A DNA stretch of 64,000 bases from JACZYA01 sp965247455 (GCA_965247455.1 CBDFHE010000016.1:62001-126000), one strand, 5' to 3'. Positions 40,039 through 51,088 are shown, numbered from the stretch's first letter. Made by a program: numbers and translations. Notes: a model not told the origin generated them from the sequence alone.

Positions 40039-41577
40039 CTAGAAGCGTCGCATCGAGCGCCGCAGCCGGCGCGCTGATTCTTGTTTCCGGTCTAAGGTTT
40101 GTCCGATCACTAGCGGGTCGTCCGGTTTCAACTCCCCCTCCAGCATGGCGGTGAAGGTGAAATCGGTCAGGCCGGTCTTGATGCGAACCGGTTGCAGGGT
40201 ATTGTCCGGGTTGAGCTTCCAAACGATTTGCCACGCACCCTCCGCGCCCGGCCCTTGCTTGGGCGGTTCCTGGAATCCACTTCCGCCCCCGTGGCCGTGT
40301 TGCTGCTGGCGCCGCGCCATGGATGGGGCCCGCCTCCGCGCGCGTTCGTCGCCCCGGGGACGTTGCCGTTGGCCGGAGGCGTCCGCTTGGTCGGATTCGT
40401 CTTCTTTTTCCTGAGCCTGGACAGTTCCCTTCTCTTCCTTGCCGCCACGTTTACCCGGAGGGCCCGCCAAGCCGTACTTCTGCAGCAGGGCCAGACGCTC
40501 CCGCTCCGTGATTTCCGGCTTGTAGCGCAGAGCGCCGTTGGGAATCTTGACGACGTCGCTGGCGTGCGCCACTGGAATGGTGACGTAGGCGGTCATGCCG
40601 GGCAGCAGCTTCATGCCGGGATTCTCAAACTCGATAATGGTGTCGTAGGTGACGACGTTTTGGATTTCGGTGGCGTTCATGCGCACTTGCTTGACCCGCC
40701 CGCGGAAGGTGTCGCGGGGGAAGGAGTCCACCTTGAAGGTGGCCAGCGCGCCCACACGAATCTTGCCCACGTCGGACTCGTCGGTCTTGGCATAGACCAG
40801 CATTTGGGTGAGGTCCTGCGCGATGGTGAACAAGGTGGGCGCTTGCAGGCTGGCCGCGACGGTCTGGCCCACGTCCACGTTGCGTGCGATCACGGTGCCG
40901 TTGATGGGGGCGCGGATGGTGGCGCGTTGCAGGTCGAATCGGGTCTGCTCCAGTTGAGCCCGGCGCTGCGTCACCTGCGCCCGCTGCTGCTCAATGCGCG
41001 CGTGGGTCTGGTTGACCTGCGCTTCGGCTGCCCGCAAATTGGCCACCGCCGTTTCCTGGGCCACCTGCACACTGTCGCGCTGCTCGACCGAGGCGATCCC
41101 TTGCTCGAACAACTCCAGCATGCGGCGAAGCTTCAGTTCGCTTTCGCGCAGGGCGGCCCGGTTTTTTTCCACGTTGGCTTGGGCGACCTGCAAATCCGCT
41201 TTCTGGCTTTTGACTCCGGCCAAGGCGCTGGCCAGGTCAGCTTGGGCCTGCACCACGCGGGCGCGGAAGGGAGCGGGGTCAATCTGTGCGACGATTTGGC
41301 CTTTCTTGACTTCGGAGTTGAAGTCGGCGTGGAGGGCCTCGATCATGCCGCTGACCTGCGAACCTACTTCGACCGTAGTGACCGCGTCGATGGTTCCGGT
41401 GGCGTTGACCACCGTCAGGATCTCCCCTTGTTCCACGGGGGCGGTGAAATACTGCACACCATCGCTGCGGCCCAGCCGGAAGGCGGTGAACACCAGCACG
41501 GCTGCCAGGGCCAGGCTTACCAGCGTCGCCGACCGGCGGTGATTGCGAAACAGCGACTTCACAGAAGCCAGATTCAT
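40039..41577 (-). CDS. Periplasmic membrane fusion protein (HlyD/MacA type)
   Basis: A 512-residue adaptor of a tripartite efflux pump. It has an N-terminal membrane anchor (SATLVSLALAAVLVFTAFRL), a lipoyl/barrel-sandwich part split around a long helical hairpin (about 110-210, QADLASALAGVKSQKADLQVAQANVEKN), then a beta-barrel. Unusually, residues about 375-450 are a low-complexity charged insert (KRGGKEEKG, ERARRRAPSMARRQQQHGHGGG) before the last beta-domain. It precedes the ATPase gene by 15 nt. Confidence 0.9.
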   Translation of the reverse strand: MNLASVKSLFRNHRRSATLVSLALAAVLVFTAFRLGRSDGVQYFTAPVEQGEILTVVNATGTIDAVTTVEVGSQVSGMIEALHADFNSEVKKGQIVAQIDPAPFRARVVQAQADLASALAGVKSQKADLQVAQANVEKNRAALRESELKLRRMLELFEQGIASVEQRDSVQVAQETAVANLRAAEAQVNQTHARIEQQRAQVTQRRAQLEQTRFDLQRATIRAPINGTVIARNVDVGQTVAASLQAPTLFTIAQDLTQMLVYAKTDESDVGKIRVGALATFKVDSFPRDTFRGRVKQVRMNATEIQNVVTYDTIIEFENPGMKLLPGMTAYVTIPVAHASDVVKIPNGALRYKPEITERERLALLQKYGLAGPPGKRGGKEEKGTVQAQEKEDESDQADASGQRQRPRGDERARRRAPSMARRQQQHGHGGGSGFQEPPKQGPGAEGAWQIVWKLNPDNTLQPVRIKTGLTDFTFTAMLEGELKPDDPLVIGQTLDRKQESARRLRRSMRRF

Positions 41578-41626
41578 CTTCCCCCCTACCTTTCCGTTTG
41601 AGTTTCAGGCGCGAGCATTCTTGCCA

Positions 41627-42028
41627 TCAGTTCTTTTTTCTTTTTTCCCGCCGGTGGCGGTGCTTTTCATCAATGTGCCGCACAAGTTCTTCGAACTTGG
41701 GGCGCTGCTCTTCGGTCAGGAGTGCGCGGATTTTCTCCCGGCCCGCCTGTCGGACTTTCTCATACTCGGGGCGTACCCGTTCCCGGATGGTTCGGTAGCC
41801 GGTGCCGGTTTCGTCCAGGATGACCTCCAGTTCTTTCTGTTGCTCGGGGGTAAGGCCGAGCTCTCGGGTCAGCCACTCAACCCGACTGTGTCTGGCCTTC
41901 CGGGTTCGGTTAGAGGCTGCTTTGACCCAGCCGGACGTATGGGCCCAGTAGGTTGCTAGACTTCCGAGCACGCCCCCCAGCAGGAAAACCAGCACAAGAT
42001 AGACGACGGCGCGGCGGCTGCTTGTCAT
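41627..42028 (-). CDS. Spy-like periplasmic protein with membrane anchor
   Basis: A 133-residue protein with an N-terminal helix (AVVYLVLVFLLGGVLGSLATYW) and an all-helical region with an LTxxQ-type motif (LGLTPEQQKELEVIL), as in Spy/CpxP and heavy-metal-resistance sensors; basic tail (HRHRREKRKKN). The ATG overlaps the anti-sigma factor stop (ATGA). Lying between the anti-sigma factor and the efflux genes, it may act as a periplasmic chaperone or stress sensor for the operon; this role is inferred from position. Confidence 0.78.
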   Translation of the reverse strand: MTSSRRAVVYLVLVFLLGGVLGSLATYWAHTSGWVKAASNRTRKARHSRVEWLTRELGLTPEQQKELEVILDETGTGYRTIRERVRPEYEKVRQAGREKIRALLTEEQRPKFEELVRHIDEKHRHRREKRKKN

Positions 42029-42486
42029 CTGGATGCCTCCGAATAAGAAACCAGCGTGAGGACTACTTGGTCGCGGTTGGGTTCGCCATTGCCCGGGCTG
42101 TCTGCCCCGGCCACTTCTTCCCAATAGGGCTGGGGCTCGCCGACTACCACAGTGGCAGGTTCGGCACTCTGCGGCAGGACCCACACGGTCAGCAACAACA
42201 GCAGCAACGCCAAGCTCAGCGCAGCCGTGGCTGGCCGCGCCACCGCCGCCAGCGCGGCCCAGAAGTCAGCTTGCGTCTCGCTCTCCCGCAACCACAGCCG
42301 GGGCCAGAAGGAGGGAGAAAGTTCCGGCGGTTCCTGCTCCAGCAAGGCCAGCCAGGCAGAAGTTTTCTGGAACGCCTGGGCTTGCTCCCGGCAGCGGGGA
42401 CACTCGGCCAGGTGGCGCTCCAGCTCCGGCGGGGCGCTGCCGCTGAGCCAATCTTCCCAGAGTCTTTCGGTCTTACCACATTTCAT
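42025..42486 (-). CDS. Zinc-finger anti-sigma factor
   Basis: A 153-residue single-pass membrane protein. The N-terminal zf-HC2 motif ERHLAECPRCREQ (His-x3-Cys-x2-Cys, about residues 24-36) binds zinc in ZAS-type anti-sigma factors. A membrane helix follows at about 85-107 (ATAALSLALLLLLLTVWVLP), then a short periplasmic tail. It begins 4 nt after the sigma factor gene, as expected for a cognate pair. Confidence 0.85.
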   Translation of the reverse strand: MKCGKTERLWEDWLSGSAPPELERHLAECPRCREQAQAFQKTSAWLALLEQEPPELSPSFWPRLWLRESETQADFWAALAAVARPATAALSLALLLLLLTVWVLPQSAEPATVVVGEPQPYWEEVAGADSPGNGEPNRDQVVLTLVSYSEASR

Positions 42487-42490
42487 TTCA

Positions 42491-43174
42491 CTATGCTCCT
42501 CTCCCCCCCGCTCTCTTCCTCAGCCGGCGGTGAATCTCCAGCAGGCGCTTGCGCGCGCGAAACAACCGCACCTTCACGGTGTTCTCCTTGAGCTTGAGCA
42601 GGTCGGCGATTTCTCGCGTCGAAAAACCTTCCATCTCTTTCAGCGTCAGCAGCACGCGGTCCTCGGGCGAGAGGCGCCGCAACAACTGCTCCACTGCCTG
42701 GCGCAGTTCGAGGCGCCGGAGCGGGTCGTCCGGTGGCCGACTTGGGCGCGCTGCCAGCCGGTCCAGCTCAGCCAGCTCGCCCACGGCAATTTCACTCCCG
42801 CCGGGCGACTTCTGCGCGCGCTGCCGCCGCAGGTGGTCGTAACATTCGTTGACCACCACGCGGTAGAGCCAGGTAGAGAAGGCGGCCCGAAAATCAAAAC
42901 GGGGTAGCGCCAGGTAAACCTTAAGAAAAACCTGCTGCGCGACATCTTCCACCTCGGTCGGTCGGGACAGCAAGCGCGCGATCAAGGAGAGCACCCGCCG
43001 CTGGTAGCGCCGCAGCAGGACTTCGAACGCCTGATGATCACCTTGCTGTGCCCGTTCGATCAGTTCCCGTTCGGGTCGCTGCGGCTGCTTGGGCTCTCTC
43101 TCCGCGTGCTCGCCCTCGTCTTCGCTATGTGCCCCGACTTTGCCTCTCGTTCCGTTTGGACGCAAATCCGCCAT
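42491..43174 (-). CDS. ECF-type RNA polymerase sigma factor
   Basis: A 227-residue sigma factor: charged N-terminus (about 1-38), region 2 (about 40-105; AFEVLLRRYQRRVLSLIARLL, DVAQQVFLKVYLALPRFDFRAAFSTWLYRVVVNECYDHLRR) and region 4 (about 160-215; LSPEDRVLLTLKEMEGFSTREIADLLKLKENTVKVRLFRARKRL). No region 3. First gene of a six-gene minus-strand operon with its anti-sigma factor and a MacAB-like efflux system, so it probably regulates its own operon. Confidence 0.93.
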   Translation of the reverse strand: MADLRPNGTRGKVGAHSEDEGEHAEREPKQPQRPERELIERAQQGDHQAFEVLLRRYQRRVLSLIARLLSRPTEVEDVAQQVFLKVYLALPRFDFRAAFSTWLYRVVVNECYDHLRRQRAQKSPGGSEIAVGELAELDRLAARPSRPPDDPLRRLELRQAVEQLLRRLSPEDRVLLTLKEMEGFSTREIADLLKLKENTVKVRLFRARKRLLEIHRRLRKRAGGRGA

Positions 43175-43260
43175 GATGGGTTACCAAAATTTTCTCCTGA
43201 TCCCAGCCCCGTTTGGCCCGGCAGCCTGTCCCGCGTTTTTCAGCGGAGCGTCCGCTCTTG

Positions 43261-43290
43261 CCAGCTAAAGTCGGTTTGGAAGAGGTGCCT
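43261..43290 (-). repeat. Dispersed repeat, copy 2
   Basis: Its reverse complement, core CACCTCTTCCAAACCGACTT, matches 19876-19904 with one mismatch in the core. It directly abuts a 19-nt hairpin copy. Confidence 0.65.
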
Positions 43291-43296
43291 GTCTGC

Positions 43297-43315
43297 CCTG
43301 CCTACCGCAGGCAGG
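43297..43315. repeat. 19-nt hairpin element, copy 4
   Basis: CCTGCCTACCGCAGGCAGG, identical to copy 1 at 19275-19293. It lies 14 nt from the left target TA of the IS630 element. Confidence 0.8.
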
Positions 43316-43327
43316 CTCTGCACCCGC

Positions 43328-44416
43328 CTAGTGTACTGTCCCGGAAATATATGAGCAAAGTCGTTCGACCTTAGCGAGGATGGATTCGGCCGTGGCGGTC
43401 CAGACGAAAGGACTGGTGTTGGCGTTGTAATGTTCGACGAAGCGCTCGATGTTACGGACGAGAGCCTTGACGCTGGAGAAGGAACCTCGGCGAATGGCCT
43501 TCTGGGTAATGATGCCGAACCAGCGTTCGACTTGGTTGAGCCAGGACGCATAGGTTGGGGTGAAATGAACGTGGTAGCGGGGACGCCGAGCGAGCCAAGC
43601 GCGGACTTTGGGATGTTTGTGAGCAGCGTAGTTATCGACGATGAGATGGACGTCGAGGTTGTGCGGCACACTGCCGTCGATCTGACGCAGGAAAGTGAGG
43701 AACTCCTGATGACGGTGTCGCGGTTTACAGCGGGTGATGACTCTCCCGGTGGCCACATCGAGAGCCGCGAACAGAGTGGTCGTGCCGTGACGTTTGTAAT
43801 CATGGGTGACGCCTTCGACGTAGCCGAGGCCCATGGGGAGAACGGGCTGAGTTCGCTGAAGAGCTTGAACCTGGGTCTTCTCATCGACCGAGAGCACCAC
43901 GGCGTGGTCCGGGGGATTGAGGTAGAGACCGACGATGTCGCGGACTTTCTCGACGAAGAACGGGTCGTTGGAAATCTTGAAATGCCGCTGGCGATGCGGC
44001 TGGACGCCGAACAGATCGAACCACCGCTGGACCGTGCTCTTTGAGACTCCCGTGTGTTCCGCCATGGAACGCACGCTCCAGTGCGAACGATCGGGAGGTT
44101 CGGTTTGCAGGGCCGTGTTGATGACTTCCGCAACACGTTCATCCTCATGCGTGCGGGGGCGTCCGGGACGCAGTTCATCGTGTAGTCCGGGGATTCCATG
44201 TTCACGATAGCGCTTTCGCCACTTGCCCACGGTCGTATTGGTGACACCCAGACGCCGGGCCACGGTAGAGCCGGGAACGCCTTCGGCGCAGGCCAGCACA
44301 ATCTGGGCCCTCAGCACCAGACTATGCGGCAAGGTTCGGGAGCGGGCGAGGCTCCCCAGTTCCGATTCCTCACTCTCACTGAGAGTGAGGGGAGTAACGG
44401 GGCGACCGCGTGGCAT
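43328..44416 (-). CDS. IS630-family transposase
   Basis: A DDE transposase of 362 residues. N-terminal helix-turn-helix (VPGSTVARRLGVTNTTVGKW), a second HTH region (SVRSMAEHTGVSKSTVQRWF) and the catalytic block: Asp in VLSVDEKTQVQ, Asp in HLIVDNYAAHK, Glu in YASWLNQVERWF. The start is the ATG at 44416 with GGAGG seven nt upstream; an ATG at 44422 is too close to it. The frame runs through the left inverted end and its TAG stop is completed by the target TA and the next flanking base. Confidence 0.93.
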   Translation of the reverse strand: MPRGRPVTPLTLSESEESELGSLARSRTLPHSLVLRAQIVLACAEGVPGSTVARRLGVTNTTVGKWRKRYREHGIPGLHDELRPGRPRTHEDERVAEVINTALQTEPPDRSHWSVRSMAEHTGVSKSTVQRWFDLFGVQPHRQRHFKISNDPFFVEKVRDIVGLYLNPPDHAVVLSVDEKTQVQALQRTQPVLPMGLGYVEGVTHDYKRHGTTTLFAALDVATGRVITRCKPRHRHQEFLTFLRQIDGSVPHNLDVHLIVDNYAAHKHPKVRAWLARRPRYHVHFTPTYASWLNQVERWFGIITQKAIRRGSFSSVKALVRNIERFVEHYNANTSPFVWTATAESILAKVERLCSYISGTVH

Positions 44417-44479
44417 GGGCATACCTCCAGAGGCCAAAGGTTGCCCATTAATATATCGCTTATTTCCGGGACAGTACAC
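43331..44479 (-). mobile_element. Intact IS630-family insertion sequence (1149 bp)
   Basis: Perfect 19-bp inverted ends GTGTACTGTCCCGGAAATA (43331-43349; complement at 44461-44479), flanked on both sides by TA (43329-43330 and 44480-44481), the target dinucleotide that IS630/Tc1 elements duplicate. The transposase is intact. The element is inserted next to a REP-like pair in the gap between the sigma factor gene and guaA. Confidence 0.92.
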
Positions 44480-44482
44480 TAG

Positions 44483-44555
44483 GTCGCAGACAAGAATGTC
44501 TGCGCTACCAAGTTCACATCAAACCCAGTGGGGCGGACATTCCTGTCCGCCGGCG
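44483..44555. repeat. REPIN-like inverted pair 2
   Basis: Units with cores GCAGACAAGAATGTCTGCG (44485-44503) and GCGGACATTCCTGTCCGC (44533-44550) are in opposite orientation, in the reverse order to pairs 1 and 3. The pair lies between the IS630 right end and the guaA stop. Confidence 0.7.
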
Positions 44556-44556
44556 G

Positions 44557-46134
44557 CTATTCCCACTCGATGGTCCCGGGCGGCTTGGAGCTAATGTCGT
44601 ACACCACCCGGTTCACGCCCGGCACTTCATTGACGATGCGGGCCGAGAGCCGCTCCAGCAGCTCGGTCGGCAGACGGGCCCAGTCGGCGGTCATGCCGTC
44701 TTCCGAGGCCACCGCGCGCAGCGCCACCGCGTAACCGTAGCTGCGCTGGTCGCCCATGACGCCCACCGAGCGCACCGGCAGCAGCACAGCAAACGCTTGC
44801 CACAGTTTCTCGTAGAGCCCCGCTCGGCGGATTTCCTCCTCTACGATGGCGTCCGCCCCCCGCACCATCTCCAGCCGCTCCGGGGTGATCTCGCCCACCA
44901 CTCGCACCGCCAGGCCGGGGCCGGGGAAGGGCTGCCGCAGGAGGATTTCCTCCGGCAGGCCGAGTTCCCGCCCGATCACCCGCACCTCGTCCTTGAACAA
45001 CTCCCGCAGGGGTTCGATCAGTTTGAGTTTCATCTCCGCCGGCAGGCCGCCGACGTTATGGTGGGTCTTGATGGTGGCCGAGGGGCCGCGCACCGAGACC
45101 GATTCAATCACGTCGGGGTAGAGCGTGCCCTGCACCAGGAACTCCACTTGGCCCAGCTTGCGGGCCTCGTCCTCAAAGATACGGATGAAGAGGTTGCCGA
45201 TGCGCCGGCGCTTTTCTTCCGGGTCCTCAATGCCGCGCAACTGTTCCAGGAAGCGGGCGGAGGCATCCACGCCCACGACCGTCAGACGCAGCCGTTTGTG
45301 CATCAGCGCGAGCGTGGTGGAAAACTCATCGCGGCGCAGCAGGCCGTTGTCCACAAAGACGCAGGTCAGGCGTTTCCCCAGCGCGCGGTGGACCAGCGTG
45401 GCCGCCACGGTGGAGTCCACCCCGCCGCTCAGGGCGCAGACGGCGTGGCCTTGCTCGCCTACGCGGGTGCGGATGTCTTCCATCGTGCGCTCGATGAAGG
45501 AGCGCGGGTTCCAGTTGGTTTGTGCCCGGCAGATGCGCAGGACAAAGTTGCGCAGCATATCGGCGCCGTGCTCGGTGTGGCGGACTTCGGGGTGGAACTG
45601 CACTGCGTAGATGTTGCGGCGAGGGTCTTCAGCGGCGGCGATGGCGTTCCGAGTGGTGCCCACGGTGCGGAAACCGGGCGGCAGCTCGACGATGTGGTCG
45701 CCGTGGCTGGCCCAGATTTTCAGGCGCGGCGGCAGCCCGGCGAGCAATTGCGAGCCGTCTTTGACCTCCAGCTCGGCGGGGCCGTACTCGCGGCGCTGGG
45801 CGGGGTCAACTTTGCCTTTCAGTTGGTGGGCGAGCCACTGCATGCCGTAGCAGATGCCGAGGATGGGCTTGCCGAGTTGCAAAACTTGGGGGTCACAGGC
45901 GGGGGCGTCGGGGGCATAGACGGAGGACGGGCCGCCGGAGAGCACCAGGCCGGCGGGCTCCAGGGCTTTGATGTCCGTGAGCGGGGTGGAGCACGGCAGA
46001 ATGGCGGAATAGACGTTCATCTCGCGGACGCGCCGGGCGATCAACTGCGTGTACTGCCCGCCGAAGTCGAGCACTACGATGCCGCCGGCGTGGGCCGGGC
46101 GAGCCGCCGTTTGTGTTTGCCGGGCTGTGCTCAT
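44557..46134 (-). CDS. guaA: GMP synthase (glutamine-hydrolysing)
   Basis: Converts XMP to GMP. The 525 residues comprise a class I glutamine amidotransferase (about 15-205; catalytic Cys in GICYGMQWLAH, His/Glu in QFHPEVRHTEHG), an ATP-pyrophosphatase (about 215-395; SGGVDSTVAATLVH) and the GuaA dimerisation domain with the C-terminal KPPGTIEWE. Its ATG overlaps the upstream dehydrogenase stop (ATGA). Confidence 0.97.
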   Translation of the reverse strand: MSTARQTQTAARPAHAGGIVVLDFGGQYTQLIARRVREMNVYSAILPCSTPLTDIKALEPAGLVLSGGPSSVYAPDAPACDPQVLQLGKPILGICYGMQWLAHQLKGKVDPAQRREYGPAELEVKDGSQLLAGLPPRLKIWASHGDHIVELPPGFRTVGTTRNAIAAAEDPRRNIYAVQFHPEVRHTEHGADMLRNFVLRICRAQTNWNPRSFIERTMEDIRTRVGEQGHAVCALSGGVDSTVAATLVHRALGKRLTCVFVDNGLLRRDEFSTTLALMHKRLRLTVVGVDASARFLEQLRGIEDPEEKRRRIGNLFIRIFEDEARKLGQVEFLVQGTLYPDVIESVSVRGPSATIKTHHNVGGLPAEMKLKLIEPLRELFKDEVRVIGRELGLPEEILLRQPFPGPGLAVRVVGEITPERLEMVRGADAIVEEEIRRAGLYEKLWQAFAVLLPVRSVGVMGDQRSYGYAVALRAVASEDGMTADWARLPTELLERLSARIVNEVPGVNRVVYDISSKPPGTIEWE

Positions 46135-47129
46135 ACCACTCGATTCAACTCCTCGCCGCGTTGCCAGGCCAGGACATTGGCGACGGTGGTCTCCAGGATG
46201 CGCAACATGGCCTCGCGGCTGTTGAAGGCATTATGGGGAGTGAAGACGACGTTGTCCATCTTGAGCAACTCGCTGCGGCGCACCAGGGCCTGCAAGGCTT
46301 CGGCGGCGCGAGGCGAGTGCAGCAGCTCGTGCTCTTCGCGAATCAACTCTTCGCCTTCCAGCACGTCTAGGCCGGCGCCGCCCAACTGACCCGACTGCAA
46401 GGCTTCCAGTAAGGCGTCGGTATCCACCAAGCCGCCGCGGGCGGTGTTCACCAACAAGGCGCCGCGCTTGGCCAGCCGCAGGCGCTCGCGGTTGAGCAGG
46501 TGATGCGTTTCGGGCAAGTAGGGCGTGTGCAGGGTGATGATGTCGCTCTCGGCCAGCACCTGCTCCAGGGGCGCGTAGGTGAAGTTTAGCAGCTCGGCCA
46601 GGAAGCTATCTTGCCGGACGTCGTAGGCCAGCACCCGCATGCCGAAGCCGCGGGCGATTTTGACCACATGCATCCCGATGCGCCCGACGCCCACCACGCC
46701 CAGGGTTTTGTCCTTGAGGTCGAAGCCGGTCAGGGCCGCCATCTCCATCCGGCCCTCGACCGCGTGGCGGTAAGATTTGTGCACGTTGCGGGAGAGAGAA
46801 AGGATGAGGGCGAAGGTGTGCTCGGCGACTGTGTTTTCGCCGTAGTGGGGGACGTTGGCGACGGCGATGTCGCACTGGCGGCAGGCGGCGGTGTCGAGGT
46901 GGTCGGTGCCGGTGGAGCGGGTGACGATGAGCTTGAGCCGGGGCAGGCGGTCGAGGTCAGCGGCAGTGATGCGTGAGTAGATGAAGACCGAGAGGCACTC
47001 GCAATCGGCGGCCGCTTCTAGGTTGGAGCTGTCCAGGCGTTCGGGGTGAAAAGTGAGCGCGCAGCCGGGGAACTGCGGAGCGAGGAATTCGCGCTCCCAG
47101 TCCTTGACTTCAAAGAAGCCGATCTTCAT
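46131..47129 (-). CDS. D-isomer-specific 2-hydroxyacid dehydrogenase (D-lactate dehydrogenase-like)
   Basis: A 332-residue NAD-dependent dehydrogenase. NAD fold at KTLGVVGVGRIGMHVVKIARGFG (about 145-167), catalytic Arg in NTARGGLVDTDALLEAL, Glu in the region before, and His in VVFTPHNAFNSREA. The N-terminal catalytic part has SVFIYSRIT and STGTDHLD as in D-lactate dehydrogenases. I chose the ATG at 47129 since the upstream frame extension has no family similarity. It is coupled to guaA by a 4-nt overlap, an unusual pairing. Confidence 0.88.
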   Translation of the reverse strand: MKIGFFEVKDWEREFLAPQFPGCALTFHPERLDSSNLEAAADCECLSVFIYSRITAADLDRLPRLKLIVTRSTGTDHLDTAACRQCDIAVANVPHYGENTVAEHTFALILSLSRNVHKSYRHAVEGRMEMAALTGFDLKDKTLGVVGVGRIGMHVVKIARGFGMRVLAYDVRQDSFLAELLNFTYAPLEQVLAESDIITLHTPYLPETHHLLNRERLRLAKRGALLVNTARGGLVDTDALLEALQSGQLGGAGLDVLEGEELIREEHELLHSPRAAEALQALVRRSELLKMDNVVFTPHNAFNSREAMLRILETTVANVLAWQRGEELNRVV

Positions 47130-47185
47130 GCCGCTACCTGGCTTCTGAAAGCAGTGTCCTTCCCAAGGGAAACGGCATGGTTCAT

Positions 47186-47207
47186 CCCAGTGGCTGGGGC
47201 CACTGGG
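47186..47207. repeat. GC-rich hairpins upstream of the hydroxyacid dehydrogenase gene
   Basis: Perfect 9-bp arms CCCAGTGGC/GCCACTGGG with a 4-nt loop. A second hairpin with arms CGGTGGC/GCCACCG lies at 47283-47300. Both are in the 223-bp gap between leuS and the dehydrogenase gene and may end the leuS transcript. Confidence 0.55.
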
Positions 47208-47352
47208 TTGGACAGCCGTTGAGGGAGCAAAGCTCACTCCACTTTTGGACTTCGGTTGTGACTTTTTCCTCCACGTCCAGCTCGGTGGCCCCCGCCACCG
47301 GGGTCGGTCCTACGTCTTTTTGAGAGGAAATTGGGGTTTTCACACAGCCTCT

Positions 47353-49860
<2,508 letters not shown>

Positions 49861-49880
49861 GGTGCCGAGTTGCTTACCTC

Positions 49881-50771
49881 CTATTTCCGAGCCTGGGCCA
49901 GCCGGCGCACGGTTTGGAGGTTGCGCCGGTCGTCGCCCTTCTTTTCGATCGGTGTTTCCAGGATGAAAGTCTTTCCCGCCAGGGTGGGGTGGTGCAGCAG
50001 GCGGCGGAAGGCCTCGCGGCCGATCTTGCCCCGGCCGATGTGCTGGTGGCGGTCCACCCGCGAGCCGCAGTCCGCCTTGGAGTCGTTGATGTGGATAACC
50101 TTTACGCGCGAGAGCCGGAGGCCGGTGTGGATTTTGGCGAGCGTGTCTTCCAGGCCGTCGCGCTGGCGGATGTCGTAGCCGGCGGCGAAGAGGTGGGCGG
50201 TGTCGATGCACACACCCAGGTTCAGCTCCGGCAGGGCGTGCACCAGCTCGGCCAGCTCGTCCAGGTCGGCGCAGAGGGCGCTTCCCTGCCCGGCGGTGTT
50301 TTCCACCAGTAGTTGCAGGCCGTTGAGGCGCCGGCCGGCAGTTGCCTGGCGCAGGCCATCGGCCACATTGGCGAGGGCTTGGCGGCGGGTCATGCCGGTG
50401 GCGCTGCCGGGATGCAGAACCAGGAAGTCGGCGCCCAGCACCAGCGCTCGCTCGATTTCTCCCCGGAAGGCGTGGATGGAGCGGATACGCAGCAGGCGCT
50501 GGCTGGAAGCCAGGTTGATGAGGTAGTTGTCGTGGACCACCAGCGGGTCGAGCCCCAGGGTGTGGCGGCGCTGGCGGAAGGCCTCCGCGTCAAACGGGTT
50601 CAGGGAGGGGCCGGCCCAGTTGCGGGGGCTGGCGGAAAAAATCTGGAAGGCGTCGCAGCCCAACTGCTTGGCGCGTTCAGCGGCCAGCTCCAGCTTGCCC
50701 GCAATGGACGTATGGATGCCGATGCGGACTGGGGCGCTTCTGCTGGCTGTCTTTTTCTTCTTCCGCTTCAC
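49881..50771 (-). CDS. nfo: Deoxyribonuclease IV (endonuclease IV, AP endonuclease)
   Basis: A zinc-dependent TIM-barrel AP endonuclease acting in base excision repair, about 296 residues. Metal ligands are in RIGIHTSIAG, FLVLHPGSATG, LLVENTAGQG, VCIDTAHLFAAGYD, VIHINDSKADCGSRVDRHQHIGRG and FILETPIEKK. A lysine-rich N-terminus (VKRKKKKTASRSAP) precedes the barrel. The start is uncertain; I used the GTG at 50771, preceded by AAAGG, rather than the upstream GTG at 50786. It is 20 nt ahead of leuS. Confidence 0.93.
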   Translation of the reverse strand: MKRKKKKTASRSAPVRIGIHTSIAGKLELAAERAKQLGCDAFQIFSASPRNWAGPSLNPFDAEAFRQRRHTLGLDPLVVHDNYLINLASSQRLLRIRSIHAFRGEIERALVLGADFLVLHPGSATGMTRRQALANVADGLRQATAGRRLNGLQLLVENTAGQGSALCADLDELAELVHALPELNLGVCIDTAHLFAAGYDIRQRDGLEDTLAKIHTGLRLSRVKVIHINDSKADCGSRVDRHQHIGRGKIGREAFRRLLHHPTLAGKTFILETPIEKKGDDRRNLQTVRRLAQARK

Positions 50772-50911
50772 AGAGCCTTTCGACACGAGCAAGTAAATAT
50801 GTGATGTTAACAAAGGCTCTGCCGAAGAGCAAGCAATGCTTGCGCGTACACGCGATAGGTCGGACCGTGTCACCGCCGTGGCGCATGGCGTCTCGGCGCT
50901 AAACAACCGAT

Positions 50912-50968
50912 GTTCAGCCCACGGGCTTCCGCCCGTGGGACCCAGCGGCGGAAGCCGCTGGGCTGAAC
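50912..50968. repeat. Cloverleaf-like repeat without insertion
   Basis: Outer stem GTTCAGCCCA/TGGGCTGAAC (50912-50921 with 50959-50968), with two inner stems, CGGGC/GCCCG and AGCGGC/GCCGCT. It is the uninterrupted counterpart, in reverse orientation, of 37903-37978. Confidence 0.85.
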
Positions 50969-51088
50969 CTGAGTTGTTAGAAGGATGCGGCTTGGCTTTG
51001 CTCCTGGCCTCTGCTCTTTTCGGTCATGCTTAGGGCAGGCGGGATAAGCAGGCTTCTTCGCCGCTGCTGAAGGCGTTCAAGAATTACA

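Noticed and set aside
39251..40234. A 327-residue ABC ATPase
   Set aside because: The extra 70 residues overlap the membrane fusion protein; the GTG at 40024 has a good ribosome site and gives the standard N-terminus.
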